The position numbers were made by a program, and so were the translations under genes. From NCBI RefSeq assembly GCF_029854215.1, contig NZ_CP122961.1, positions 682,001 through 746,000 of the forward strand: a DNA stretch of 64,000 bases, given 5' to 3'. Position 1 is the stretch's first letter, and each line of letters starts with the position of its first letter. The notes below the pieces were generated by a model. It was not told where the DNA came from and did not search any database. It saw nothing but the letters and a program-made list of their open reading frames with translations. Origin of the DNA: Halomonas alkaliantarctica (GTDB taxonomy: Bacteria > Pseudomonadota > Gammaproteobacteria > Pseudomonadales > Halomonadaceae). Below, piece after piece: positions 1 through 8,607 of this stretch.

Positions 1-3000
1 GTGGACGGTCACACCAATATTTGCGGCACCAACGCCTCCGGTAAAACCACGCTACAGCGTCTGGTACCGGTGTTCTACGGCGAATTACCCAACAAGGTCG
101 TGCCCAAGACGCGCATGAAGTTCGATGCATTCTACCTGCCCCACCGCAACAGCTACCTGGTGTACGAGTACCGCCGCGAAGCGGGCAATATCTGCCAGGC
201 AGTGCTGACCCGCAAGGCAGAGGGCGGGGTGGAGTACCGTTTTGTCGGCGCGCCCTACCAGCCGGAAGACTATCTGGTGGAGAGCGATGCAGGCGTGGCG
301 GCGCTGGATTACACCCAGTGGGCCAGCGGCCTGCGGCGCAACGGCACGCCGGTCTCGCCCAAGCTGGGCGCGACCTCTGAATTCCGCTCGGTGATCCAGA
401 ACGACTTTACCCAACTGCACGGCAACAGCCGCGACGGCCTGAAGCTGCGCCAGATCGCGGCGCAGTTCAGCTTGGTTAAACCCGAGCGGCGCATCCGTCA
501 TATCGAAAAGCTGGTCTCGGCGGTGCACGCCAAAGAGGGCAAGATGGACACCCTCAAAACCATGCTGGCGGCGATTTTCGAAGAGGACGGCGTTGAACTG
601 CCGGTCACCCGCATTCGCAACACCAAGGCGCGGGAGTGGATTGCCCAAATGCGCCAATCCATGCGCCTGGAACCGCTGCAGGCCTCGCTGGCCCGGCTCG
701 CCGGTATCGACCGTGAACTCGCTGATCTGGATGCCACGCTGTGGCAACTGAAGCCCCAACTGGAAGATGACCGCCAGCGGGCCGAGCGCCAAATGGCCGA
801 TCTGGATGCCGAACTGGCCCGCCACCAGCGAGAATTCCAGCAGCGGGAGAGTGACTATAGTGAGGCGCGGGATAAGCTGAACGACCGCCACAGCGAAGTG
901 GTCAGCGATTTACAGCAGACCCAGCGCCGCCTCAACGACCTGCAAACCCAGTACGAGCAATACGCTGATGCGGATATGCCTGCCCTGGAGCGCGACATCA
1001 ACGCGCTGCCCCAGTGGCGGGATCAGTACGAAGAGCTAAAGAAACATTTGCAGCTTCTTCAGGATAAGTTCAAGGAAAGCCAGGCGCGCCTGGACGGTCG
1101 GCTGCGCGAGCTTTCCGAGGCGCTGGCCCGCCAGACCCGTGAGTCCCAGGAACTGATCGATGCTCTGGTCGAAGAGAAAGCCCTGCGCCGTGAACAGCAG
1201 TGGGCGTCCGAACAGCAGCTCAACGAACGCTACCAACAGGAGCGCCAACGCCTGGAGGGCGAGTATCAGGCGCAGCTGGAACTCGGCGTCGAGCAGCTAG
1301 CCGAACTGAAAGCGCAGCTCTCGCTTTCGACCCAGACCGCCGAAGAGGCTTCCGAGGCGGAGCTTGCCCAGGCGCGCCTTGATCAGGCCCAGCAGGAGCG
1401 CAACGCATCGGCTGCTACCCTGGATGGCCTGCGCCGGGAGTTTGAAAGCCGCAAACGCGAGCGCGACAGTGCCGAACAGCAGCTGGTGCAGCTTCGCCAG
1501 CAGTTGGAGCGCGCCGAGCAGCGCTGCTACGCACTCTATCAACAGCGCGACCCGGAGCAGGGCAGCCTGCGCCACTTTCTGCGCTACCACCGCCCCGGCT
1601 GGGAGCAGCAGTTAGGTAAGGTGATTGCGCCGGAACTACTGGAACGGCGAGACCTTGCCCCGCAGCTGGCGGAAGGCGCAAGCGATGACTTGTTCGGGCT
1701 GGCGCTGGATCTTTCCGCCATTGCCCTGCCGGATTACGCCCAGGATGAAGCCAGCCTGCTGGCTGCTATCGAAGAAGCGGACACCGCCAAACGGCGGGTG
1801 CAAACGGAGAGCCAGGCCGCCGAGAAATCGCTCAAACAGCATAACGAGCGGGTGCAGCAGGCCGATGAAGCCCAGGATCAGGGCCGCATGGCCCACAAGC
1901 GCGCCGAGCAGGAAGTCGAGTTTGCGATAGAGGCCCGCCGCCAGCAGCAGGAGCGCCACACCAAGCGCCAGCAGGAGCGCCGCGCCGCGCATCAAACTGC
2001 ATTAGCCCGCCAGGAGCAGGCGCAAACCGAGCTGCGCGAAGAGAAGCAGCAGGCGCTCGCCGCCCTCAGCGAGACCCACCAAAGCCAGTTGCTGGAGCTA
2101 AAAGCCGACGGCCAGAGCCAGGTGGATAGCCTGGAGGCCCAGCTGCGCCAGTATAAGCAGCAGTTGAGCGATGCCAATGCCGAACACCAGCGCCAGCGCG
2201 AGGAACTGGAAGAGGCCTTTAGCCAGGAGCTGGCCGAGCAGGGCGTCGACCCCGCCAAGCTAAAAGAGACCAAGGCGCGGCTGGCCAGCCAGGATGAACG
2301 CATCCGCGTCACCGCCGCCCGCCAGGATGAACTCACCGAATACACCCGCTTTATGCGTGTGGAGTGGGGGCAGCACAAGCCGCAGCTGGTCGCCCAAGAG
2401 GCAGAGCTGGAGCAGGCGGAGCAAAAGCTGCAGCGCGATAAAGAGCACCTGAAAAACGACTTTCAGGCAGCGCGTAAAACCCACCAAAGCACGGTCAGCA
2501 CGCTGAAAACCCAGCGGGAGAGCGAATACGCCTGCCTGGAAGCCCTGAAGCCGCTACTCACCCAACTGGAAAGCTTGGCGATTGAGCCCGACGGCCAGGT
2601 GCCCGGCACGCCACTGGGCGATGTGGACGAGCGCATCGAGCGCGCCCGCCAGGCGCTGGGTAATCGCCACCAGCTCATCGAGCAGCTGCGCCGTGGCTGC
2701 CTGGAAGTCGAAAGCCAACTGATCAAGGACGCCAGCAGCGGCTTCGCCGAAGCGCTGGAGAGCGAACGCAGCAAGCTGCAAAGCGACAACCCGCGCCTAC
2801 AGCTGCCGCTACTGCGCGACATGCTCAAACTGCTCGAAGATCAACAGCAGCAGCTGATTCAGGAAGGCCGCAACCTAAGCGACGACCTGGATAAGTTCTT
2901 CACCGTGTTCCGCGATCTGAACCGCCGCATCAGCGCCCAGAGCCGCCGGCTCTCTGAAGAGGTCGCCGATGACCTGCGCTTGGAAGGCATCACCAAGGCC

Positions 3001-3603
3001 GAAGTGCGCATCCAGTCCACCATCGATGAACTGGGCTTCTGGGAGCCGCTGAAGCTGTTCGCCCAGCGCTATAAAGAGTGGCGCGAATCCGGCCAGACGC
3101 TGCCCAGCGACGACTACCTCAACGCCCTGGCGGACGTGGTCGATTTGCTGCGCAGCGACCAGCAGTACAGCTTCGAAAGCCTGCTACGCCTGGAGCTGCA
3201 CCTGAACGAAGGCGGCACCGATTTGGTGATCAAAAACGACCGCCAGCTGCTGGAGTCCTCCAGCCACGGCATGGCGTATCTGATTCTGTGCAAGTTCCTG
3301 CTCGCCTTTACCCGCCTGCTGCGCGGCGATGCGGAAATCGCCATTCACTGGCCCATCGATGAGATTGGCACCCTGGCGTACCACAACGTCGAAAAACTGT
3401 TCGACGCCTGCGACAGCAACCGCATTCATATCGTCGGCGCGTTCCCCAACCCCGAGTCCGATGTGTTGCTGCTGTTCGCCAACCGCTACCTGATCGACCG
3501 CGATGAGGCCAACCCCAACAAGCGGGTGTTAAAACGCATCGAACCACGGCTAAGCCGCCTGGCCGAGCGGCTCCAGGAACGTCAGCAGGAGGTGACGGTA
3601 TGA
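1..3603 (+). CDS. SMC-like ATPase of an MksBEFG/Wadjet-type complex (5'-truncated by window edge)
   Basis: This is the motor subunit of an SMC-family complex of the kind that recognises and removes plasmid DNA. The visible reading frame begins inside the ATPase head: a Walker A motif GTNASGKT lies at residues 9-16, so roughly 20 N-terminal residues should lie upstream of the window. Residues ~230-985 are a long Glu/Gln/Arg/Leu-rich coiled coil. The C-terminal head carries a degenerate ABC signature (SSSHGM, residues 1086-1091) and a Walker B motif with D1120-E1121 in WPIDEIG. The head sequence resembles the DUF3584 type of SMC-like proteins (from memory, not searched). The stop overlaps the next ATG (ATGA), so it is translationally coupled to the MukE-like gene. 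Placing the SMC gene first differs from the common F-E-B or A-B-C-D order. Certain as an SMC-like ATPase; the system assignment rests on the neighbours. Confidence 0.85.
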   Translation: MDGHTNICGTNASGKTTLQRLVPVFYGELPNKVVPKTRMKFDAFYLPHRNSYLVYEYRREAGNICQAVLTRKAEGGVEYRFVGAPYQPEDYLVESDAGVAALDYTQWASGLRRNGTPVSPKLGATSEFRSVIQNDFTQLHGNSRDGLKLRQIAAQFSLVKPERRIRHIEKLVSAVHAKEGKMDTLKTMLAAIFEEDGVELPVTRIRNTKAREWIAQMRQSMRLEPLQASLARLAGIDRELADLDATLWQLKPQLEDDRQRAERQMADLDAELARHQREFQQRESDYSEARDKLNDRHSEVVSDLQQTQRRLNDLQTQYEQYADADMPALERDINALPQWRDQYEELKKHLQLLQDKFKESQARLDGRLRELSEALARQTRESQELIDALVEEKALRREQQWASEQQLNERYQQERQRLEGEYQAQLELGVEQLAELKAQLSLSTQTAEEASEAELAQARLDQAQQERNASAATLDGLRREFESRKRERDSAEQQLVQLRQQLERAEQRCYALYQQRDPEQGSLRHFLRYHRPGWEQQLGKVIAPELLERRDLAPQLAEGASDDLFGLALDLSAIALPDYAQDEASLLAAIEEADTAKRRVQTESQAAEKSLKQHNERVQQADEAQDQGRMAHKRAEQEVEFAIEARRQQQERHTKRQQERRAAHQTALARQEQAQTELREEKQQALAALSETHQSQLLELKADGQSQVDSLEAQLRQYKQQLSDANAEHQRQREELEEAFSQELAEQGVDPAKLKETKARLASQDERIRVTAARQDELTEYTRFMRVEWGQHKPQLVAQEAELEQAEQKLQRDKEHLKNDFQAARKTHQSTVSTLKTQRESEYACLEALKPLLTQLESLAIEPDGQVPGTPLGDVDERIERARQALGNRHQLIEQLRRGCLEVESQLIKDASSGFAEALESERSKLQSDNPRLQLPLLRDMLKLLEDQQQQLIQEGRNLSDDLDKFFTVFRDLNRRISAQSRRLSEEVADDLRLEGITKAEVRIQSTIDELGFWEPLKLFAQRYKEWRESGQTLPSDDYLNALADVVDLLRSDQQYSFESLLRLELHLNEGGTDLVIKNDRQLLESSSHGMAYLILCKFLLAFTRLLRGDAEIAIHWPIDEIGTLAYHNVEKLFDACDSNRIHIVGAFPNPESDVLLLFANRYLIDRDEANPNKRVLKRIEPRLSRLAERLQERQQEVTV

Positions 3604-4235
3604 TCGAACATGGCCCACTGCTAGAGCGCCTGCTGGCCGGTGAGTTTGTCTGCCCGATCAGCGATGAGAGCGGCTATCGTCATCTCACCAATGAAGAGAC
3701 CCGGGAAGAGATCGATACCTACCTGCGGCCGCTTAACCGCCGTTTGGCCAGCAATGAAGAGGGCAGCGTCTATTTCCTGGCCTGGCGACAGCTCAATGAC
3801 AACGCCCGCGATCAACTGTCACGTCAGCTTGGCGATACCCTCAATAGCCTGCTGCCGCTGCTGGAGTGGCTGCAGCTGGTACAAGAAGCGCTGGGCCGGG
3901 ATACCCTGGCCGCCCCCGGCGATGTGCTCAAACCTGCCGAGTTCAGCGCCAAGTGCGAAGACAACCAAAGCCTGCGCGAACGCCTGGAGCGCCTGGCCAC
4001 CGACAGCTTTTTTGGCTCGCAAAGTGACCAGCTCGATGCCCAGGTAAAGCAGGTCTTCAAGCGCCTGAAAGAGCACGGCTATCTGCTCCAGCCCCATTCA
4101 GAGCGGCAGGTATTCGTGGTTACCGGCAAGATCGACTACCTGGTGGATCTGGTGCGCTTTATTCGCGACGAAGAGAACCTGCCCATTGAAGAGGGTAGCG
4201 AAGAGGGCTCCGGTTCCCAGGAGGCCCTGTTGTGA
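3600..4235 (+). CDS. MukE/MksE-like (JetB-like) accessory subunit
   Basis: The 211-residue protein is acidic, mostly helical and has no membrane segment. Its size, fold pattern (two winged-helix-like stretches, residues ~10-60 and ~125-185, the latter ending in a short basic/hydrophobic strand before an acidic tail) and position between an SMC gene and a kleisin-like gene fit the MukE/MksE/JetB family. In these complexes such proteins dimerise and bind the kleisin and DNA. It starts at an ATG overlapping the SMC stop, and its own stop overlaps the next GTG (GTGA), so all three subunits should be made in stoichiometric amounts. The C-terminal 20 residues are Glu/Ser/Gly-rich and probably disordered. 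The call rests on context more than on any catalytic motif. Confidence 0.7.
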   Translation: MIEHGPLLERLLAGEFVCPISDESGYRHLTNEETREEIDTYLRPLNRRLASNEEGSVYFLAWRQLNDNARDQLSRQLGDTLNSLLPLLEWLQLVQEALGRDTLAAPGDVLKPAEFSAKCEDNQSLRERLERLATDSFFGSQSDQLDAQVKQVFKRLKEHGYLLQPHSERQVFVVTGKIDYLVDLVRFIRDEENLPIEEGSEEGSGSQEALL

Positions 4236-5476
4236 GTTCGAGCGGAGAATACGCCCTGGAAAGCCGCTTGTTGAAAACCGGCAGTGAACGGCTGGCGCTG
4301 CTCGGTAAGCACGCTGATGCATTGATGCAGGCCTACACCCGCGATGAAGTGCCGCTGGAATCGCTCAGTGATAGCGCGCTACGCAAACTGCTGGCGGCGC
4401 GCATTCTATGGCGGCCGGACGAGCAGAGCGGTGTGAAGCTGGCGCCCAAGGTGCGCGAACTGATCGCCGATATGCTTGCCGACGAGACCCGCCGCCATGT
4501 GAACGCCGACGTAGCGGAAACCCTGGAGCTGATTCGCGCCCTGGTGCACAGCTACCGGGAGGCGCGTAGCCGCGGCGAGCACTGGCGGCTGGAGCAGCAG
4601 TTGATGCGCCTGCGCCAGGAAGTCGACGACCTGAACGGGCGTTTCGCCGATGCCATCGACAGCTTATGGCAGCGGCTGAATAGCGATTTCGGTTTTGTTA
4701 GCCAGCTCAACGACAAGATCCGCGAGAACGACCGCGCCCAGAAGCAGATCGCGAGGCTGCTGGATGGCTTGGCGTTGATCGACTTCGACGAACTGATCGA
4801 GCTGGTGGGCAGCGATGGCAGCCTGCGCAAACTGTTGATCAGCCAGCTTCAGCAGCAGCTAAGCCAGCACTACACCGGCCTGCGCGAAGTGCAGCGGCGC
4901 TTGATCGAACTGATGGCGCGCTTTCGCAAGCAGCAGGCGCGCAGCCGCTTAATCAGCGGCATGGCCGCCTTTATGCGCGAACACCCAGGCTTTGTGCCGG
5001 GCAATTACGCCCGCCGCAGCGAGGTACCAGGGCTGGTCAATCAAGCCGCACCGCTAAGCGCCGCCGCCGCCCCGGCGCTGGATCGCAATCTGGATAGCCG
5101 GTTGCTCGCCGACCTGCTGCACCAACTACCCCAGCCGCGCCACACCACGCAAACCGTTGAAGCAGCGGCCCCGGCCCAAGCCCAGGAAAGCAGCCTGGCT
5201 GCCGCCCGCCAGCAGGCACTTAAGCAGGATGTAGAGCACTTCTATTTAAGCGTAATCGACCAGCCCCAGGCAGAGCCGATCAGCGCCCTTGAGTACCTGC
5301 GCGAAAGCCCGCTGGAGTGGCCGGATGAGATATGGCTCTTCCAGGTGATTTCCGAATACCAGGGTCTGCCGCGAAGCGATCAGAAGGCGTTTCGGCTCAA
5401 ACAGCAGGAGAGCCAAGCCAGTCAATTCAACCACCTGCGCCTGATCCACGATGTAGAACTGCAGCTGGCCGTATGA
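4232..5476 (+). CDS. MukF/MksF-like kleisin (JetA-like)
   Basis: The 414-residue protein is largely alpha-helical. It has an N-terminal winged-helix-like region (~1-100), a helical middle with coiled-coil character (~100-240), an Ala/Pro/Gln-rich linker (~265-325) and a C-terminal wing-like domain (~330-414). This layout matches kleisins that bridge the two SMC heads in MukBEF/MksBEFG/Jet complexes. It starts with GTG at 4232, overlapping the previous stop by 4 nt and preceded by an AGGAGG-like ribosome site inside the upstream gene. Its TGA overlaps the ATG of the Toprim gene. No catalytic residues are expected. The alternative, an unrelated helical protein, is unlikely given the four-gene overlap. 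Confidence 0.7.
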   Translation: MSSSGEYALESRLLKTGSERLALLGKHADALMQAYTRDEVPLESLSDSALRKLLAARILWRPDEQSGVKLAPKVRELIADMLADETRRHVNADVAETLELIRALVHSYREARSRGEHWRLEQQLMRLRQEVDDLNGRFADAIDSLWQRLNSDFGFVSQLNDKIRENDRAQKQIARLLDGLALIDFDELIELVGSDGSLRKLLISQLQQQLSQHYTGLREVQRRLIELMARFRKQQARSRLISGMAAFMREHPGFVPGNYARRSEVPGLVNQAAPLSAAAAPALDRNLDSRLLADLLHQLPQPRHTTQTVEAAAPAQAQESSLAAARQQALKQDVEHFYLSVIDQPQAEPISALEYLRESPLEWPDEIWLFQVISEYQGLPRSDQKAFRLKQQESQASQFNHLRLIHDVELQLAV

Positions 5477-6342
5477 ACCTACCCAGCCGCGCACGCAATG
5501 GCCTTAACGGCGTCGCCCGCGAACTTCTCCGCCAGCCCGCGGTGGAGAAGCCCCGCCGCCAGTGGGTAGACGACGTAGTGGCCTGGTGCCACCAGCACGA
5601 TATTGACCTGGCCTCGCGCATCAACAGTAAAGCGCTGCGTTTTGATAACGCGTTGCTGGCGCAGATCAATGACGTACTAGAGAGCGCCCGCATAGCGCCG
5701 CTAGGTCGCTCCCTCAGCGGCCTGACCAGCAGCGCACAAGCAAAGGAAGGCGTGGAAGAAGACAAGGCCACCCGTGAAAGCCCCCGTGCGCGGCGGGTTC
5801 TCGTCAGCTTTCCACCGCAGCCAACAACTGGGCTTGCCAGTGAGTCACGGGGTATTCGCGATGTAGATATTCTGGGACTAAAACTGAGTGCCTTTAGCGC
5901 CCTAATCCAGGTCGAAAACCTGGACAGCTTCTATGAGTTCTCGCCGGAACTACCAGCGCTAATCGGCTACGTTAACCCGCTGGTCGTCTACCGCGGCGAC
6001 AGCCACTACGGCGGCGGCTTTGCCTTACTGGCCGAGGCCTGGCACAAAACCCGCCGAACACATATCTACGCCGGTGACTTCGATGTTAAAGGCGTTACGC
6101 TGGCTCTCGACAGCAATGCCACCCACATACTCCTGCCCGGCATCGAATGGTTCACCCAAAACGCCACGCCGCTGCATGTGCCTGCTGAGCAGTTTCCCAA
6201 TCAACGCCGATTGCGTAAGCACCTTGCCGCGCTGTCAGCCTCTGATCCATTGCATGGCTATCTAGCGCTTTTGCTGGAGAAACAGCGGGGAATTAAGCAG
6301 CAGTGGTTTGGTGGGGAGATGGTTTGTGTGGGGCTTAGTTAG
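5473..6342 (+). CDS. Toprim-domain nuclease subunit (MksG/JetD-like)
   Basis: The 289-residue protein ends the SMC operon. Its C-terminal half looks like the Toprim fold used by JetD/MksG to cut DNA: a conserved acidic residue E148 (ALIQVENLDSF) and the metal-binding pair D202-x-D204 (YAGDFDVKG). The first ~110 residues are helical and variable and would dock on the complex. The start is the ATG at 5473, which overlaps the kleisin stop (ATGA); an upstream start in the same frame would overlap the kleisin gene by 145 nt and has no support. The key catalytic acids are present, so the nuclease is probably active. No promoter or terminator separates it from the three upstream genes. Confidence 0.8.
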   Translation: MNLPSRARNGLNGVARELLRQPAVEKPRRQWVDDVVAWCHQHDIDLASRINSKALRFDNALLAQINDVLESARIAPLGRSLSGLTSSAQAKEGVEEDKATRESPRARRVLVSFPPQPTTGLASESRGIRDVDILGLKLSAFSALIQVENLDSFYEFSPELPALIGYVNPLVVYRGDSHYGGGFALLAEAWHKTRRTHIYAGDFDVKGVTLALDSNATHILLPGIEWFTQNATPLHVPAEQFPNQRRLRKHLAALSASDPLHGYLALLLEKQRGIKQQWFGGEMVCVGLS

Positions 6343-6659
6343 GGGCTGTTTTGTTGGGACTGCTGCCCATTTTGGGTATCTCTGCTTTGCCTTTGTTGGC
6401 TGCTAACTGACCCATCAACGTCAAAGGCCTGATTCCCATAGCGGAGTAGTGCTTCTCTCGGGGCTGTATGATTTTGTAGAGCAATACGCATCGACACGCG
6501 ATTTTTGGGCATATTGCCAATATTTTCTTTGCCCCAAAGCGAATCAATGGGATAGAGTTAAATGATGTGGCTACATAGCCTCAATGAATGAGTGGGCACG
6601 TTTATTGAGGTTATGCAGCATTCCGAATAATCACTGTTAGGTTTTTAAAGGGGTAAACA
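6343..6659 (+). other. Non-coding junction between SMC operon and cassette region
   Basis: There is no convincing gene here. A 70-codon open frame on the minus strand (6335-6547) lacks a ribosome site and overlaps the end of the Toprim gene. Composition changes from GC-rich to AT-rich across the stretch. Its right third holds the hairpin element listed at 6574-6642, and a GGGG ribosome site (about 6650-6653) serves the next gene. Confidence 0.6.
6574..6642 (+). repeat. Hairpin element A ending in GTTAGGT (attC-like right end)
   Basis: Arms CATAGCCTCAATGAA (6574-6588) and TTTATTGAGGTTATG (6601-6615) pair at 13 of 15 positions, the exceptions being G-T wobbles, around a 12-nt loop. About 20 nt later comes AATAATCACTGTTAGGT (6626-6642), whose last seven bases fit the integron core-site consensus GTTRRRY. 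The next gene starts 18 nt downstream. Related elements occur at 15334-15403 and 18151-18214, each just upstream of another cargo gene. Seen: hairpin, shared sequence, position. Inferred: a recombination site bounding gene cassettes. Confidence 0.6.
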
Positions 6660-7637
6660 GTGCTGTCACCATATGCAACTCATCTTTTATTGAAGCATTT
6701 TAATTCAATAGATGAAGCTGTTTCAGCCAAGCTATTATATAAAAGGCCGCGTGATGAAGAGGATATTACCAAATCTCTAATAGATGCCCTTGATGAGGAG
6801 TGTCAAGAACAAGAAAGTTTAGGCTACAGGATTGGAGAGCTTAGAGAAGATCTAGCAAAAAACGGTGATCCCACTTACATAGATTTGGCAATTGATACTC
6901 ACGTGTATTCTAAACAGTGGGAGCGATATGTCAGTCAATCTGACCTTGGGTTAGTTGTTAAATATCAAAATTATTATGAGCCGATGCTCTCAAATACATG
7001 GTCTTGGTTGCTCCAGGCTAAACGTTTGTTTCCTGCAAAGGGTACAAATAACGTATATGATTCTGATTGTAAATTTGAGTCTTTTGACAAACAACAACAT
7101 GAAAGAATAAAACGCCTACAAGAGTTTGTGGATGCTGATTTTTTTAGATGCTTATTTTATTGCCCAAGACCTGAAAAATTAGACGATGTTGTTAGGCAGG
7201 AACTGTCGTATCTCCGAAGCGCATCTTTACGAGGTGAGATATTTGACTTTACCTATGGCCTTGAGCTTAGGGATGATTTAAGGAGCGGTTCTGCAACCGT
7301 GGCAGCCGGAATATTTGTTTCTGAAGTGGAGCCATGCCCGAAAAAATTTGCAGATATCCATTCTCATATATTCCATGGTACTACTCCTCTCTCTTGGTTC
7401 ATTTTGCAACATCTACCTGGCAGCGGTAGACACCATCCTTATGAAGATAAACACTGGCCGTCAAACCGTAACAATGATATTGCTGAAAGGTTGGTTCGTG
7501 GAGATACAGAGGTGATTCAAGAAATTATGACTAGACTAGAAGACAAGGAGATGAACCTTAGTATCCTTCCCTCTGCAACAATTACTGTAACAATAAGTCA
7601 AGGAACGGAAAATGTCCGTCGCCTTGATAGACCATAA
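6660..7637 (+). CDS. Unrecognised 325-residue cassette protein
   Basis: I do not recognise this family. The protein is soluble, mildly acidic, and has no signal peptide or clear catalytic motif. Residues 1-150 are helical with many charged residues; residues ~215-325 are more mixed and contain a His-rich stretch (FADIHSHIFHGTTPLSWF, about 232-249) that could bind metal, though this is only a guess. It begins with GTG at 6660 behind a GGGG ribosome site. Codon use is AT-rich, unlike the SMC operon to the left, which suggests transfer. It is flanked on the left by an attC-like hairpin element and on the right, 2 nt after its stop, by an attC-like site, so it has the layout of a one-gene integron cassette. 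A defence role is possible from location only. Confidence 0.75.
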   Translation: MLSPYATHLLLKHFNSIDEAVSAKLLYKRPRDEEDITKSLIDALDEECQEQESLGYRIGELREDLAKNGDPTYIDLAIDTHVYSKQWERYVSQSDLGLVVKYQNYYEPMLSNTWSWLLQAKRLFPAKGTNNVYDSDCKFESFDKQQHERIKRLQEFVDADFFRCLFYCPRPEKLDDVVRQELSYLRSASLRGEIFDFTYGLELRDDLRSGSATVAAGIFVSEVEPCPKKFADIHSHIFHGTTPLSWFILQHLPGSGRHHPYEDKHWPSNRNNDIAERLVRGDTEVIQEIMTRLEDKEMNLSILPSATITVTISQGTENVRRLDRP

Positions 7638-7639
7638 AA

Positions 7640-7699
7640 ATCTAACAATTCTAAGTGCTGGGGAAAAGCAAAACTGCGCCGGTGTTTGATGCGTTAGCA
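7640..7699 (+). repeat. attC-like recombination site (60 bp)
   Basis: The site opens with ATCTAAC-AATTC, matching the integron R'' core RYYYAAC and the AATTC that follows it in many attC sites. It closes with GCGTTAGCA, whose GTTAG matches the R' core. CTAAC and GTTAG pair as in a folded attC. It begins 2 nt after the stop of the 325-residue gene and ends 20 nt before the next ATG, the usual cassette spacing. Its last 30 bp match the 30 bp at 9344-9373 at 21 positions. The internal arms pair poorly, so it may be a decayed site. Confidence 0.55.
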
Positions 7700-7719
7700 T
7701 TTAATGATATGGGAAATCG

Positions 7720-8565
7720 ATGAGTAGAAAACCAAGAATATTTATAGGCTCTTCATCGGAGAGCCTTGATGTGGCTGATGCAGTGAATCTTAATCTAGAT
7801 CATAAGGCCGAAGTCACCATTTGGAGAAATGGAACATTTGATCTTTCGAGTAACACCATTGATGCTTTAGCAAATAAAGCTAAAACAGTGGACTTTTCTC
7901 TGTTTATTTTTTCTCCAGATGATATCGCGATAATTCGAAATCAACAAAAAGCCATAGTTCGTGATAATGTTCTTTTCGAGCTTGGATTGTTTATCGGTTC
8001 ACTCGGAAAAGAAAGGTGCTTCATTCTTAAGCCGAGAGGAGTCGATCTTCATTTTCCGACGGATCTTCTAGGTGTCACTCCAGCAGATTATGAGCCAAAT
8101 AGATCGGATGGTGATTTAGCATCTTCTGTAAATCACGCTTGCGTGCTTATGAAGCAGCAAATGGAAAAGTTACATACGGTAGAGAGTGCCTCCACTGGTA
8201 TGCCACCGCCAAAGATCAGTATCGATGCCGCTAACCTCAAGGATTTCGACTATTTGGTTCTTGCTCAACTCTTGAGTACGGCAACATCAGATCCAGAAGG
8301 GCACATGCTTTACCAGCTAAAAAATAACTTGAAAGAGCAATCCCATATAGTAGACCTAGCTGTAATTCGTCTGGAGCGCGTCGGTTATATCGAAAAACGA
8401 AACGACTCGGATATGAACGGAAATGAGTTTTATACCTATAAAATCACACCTCAAGGTATTGAATTACTTTTGGAAAACGAAGAATTGGCCTTCCCCTCTC
8501 CAAAAACTCCACAGGCACCACTAAAGAAAGCCTGGGATTCTTTCGATGATGATATTCCGTTCTAG
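7720..8565 (+). CDS. TIR-like nucleotide-binding protein with C-terminal winged helix
   Basis: Residues 1-150 match the TIR-like family annotated as predicted nucleotide-binding protein (the type found in bacterial CBASS/Pycsar-style effectors). It starts KPRIFIGSSSESLDVADAV, then shows the conserved WRNGTFDLSSNTIDAL, the strand FSLFIFSPDD and RDNVLFELGLFIGSLG, where the acidic residue (E in FELG) is the usual catalytic glutamate of NAD-cleaving TIR domains. Residues ~168-260 look like a winged helix (LIVDLAVIRLERVGYIEK-like helix-turn-helix and wing), so the protein may sense DNA or a partner. The start is the ATG at 7720 with GGGA 5 nt upstream. It lies 21 nt before an HEPN-like gene, with which it probably forms an operon inside one cassette. 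Base composition is AT-rich. Inferred role: NAD-depleting abortive-infection effector. Confidence 0.8.
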   Translation: MSRKPRIFIGSSSESLDVADAVNLNLDHKAEVTIWRNGTFDLSSNTIDALANKAKTVDFSLFIFSPDDIAIIRNQQKAIVRDNVLFELGLFIGSLGKERCFILKPRGVDLHFPTDLLGVTPADYEPNRSDGDLASSVNHACVLMKQQMEKLHTVESASTGMPPPKISIDAANLKDFDYLVLAQLLSTATSDPEGHMLYQLKNNLKEQSHIVDLAVIRLERVGYIEKRNDSDMNGNEFYTYKITPQGIELLLENEELAFPSPKTPQAPLKKAWDSFDDDIPF

Positions 8566-8607
8566 TGAAAATTATAATTAGGTGTAATGTGTAAATGGAG
8601 TAGCGCA

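Noticed and set aside
6335..6547. 70-codon minus-strand frame after the SMC operon
   Set aside because: Overlaps the Toprim gene, no ribosome site.
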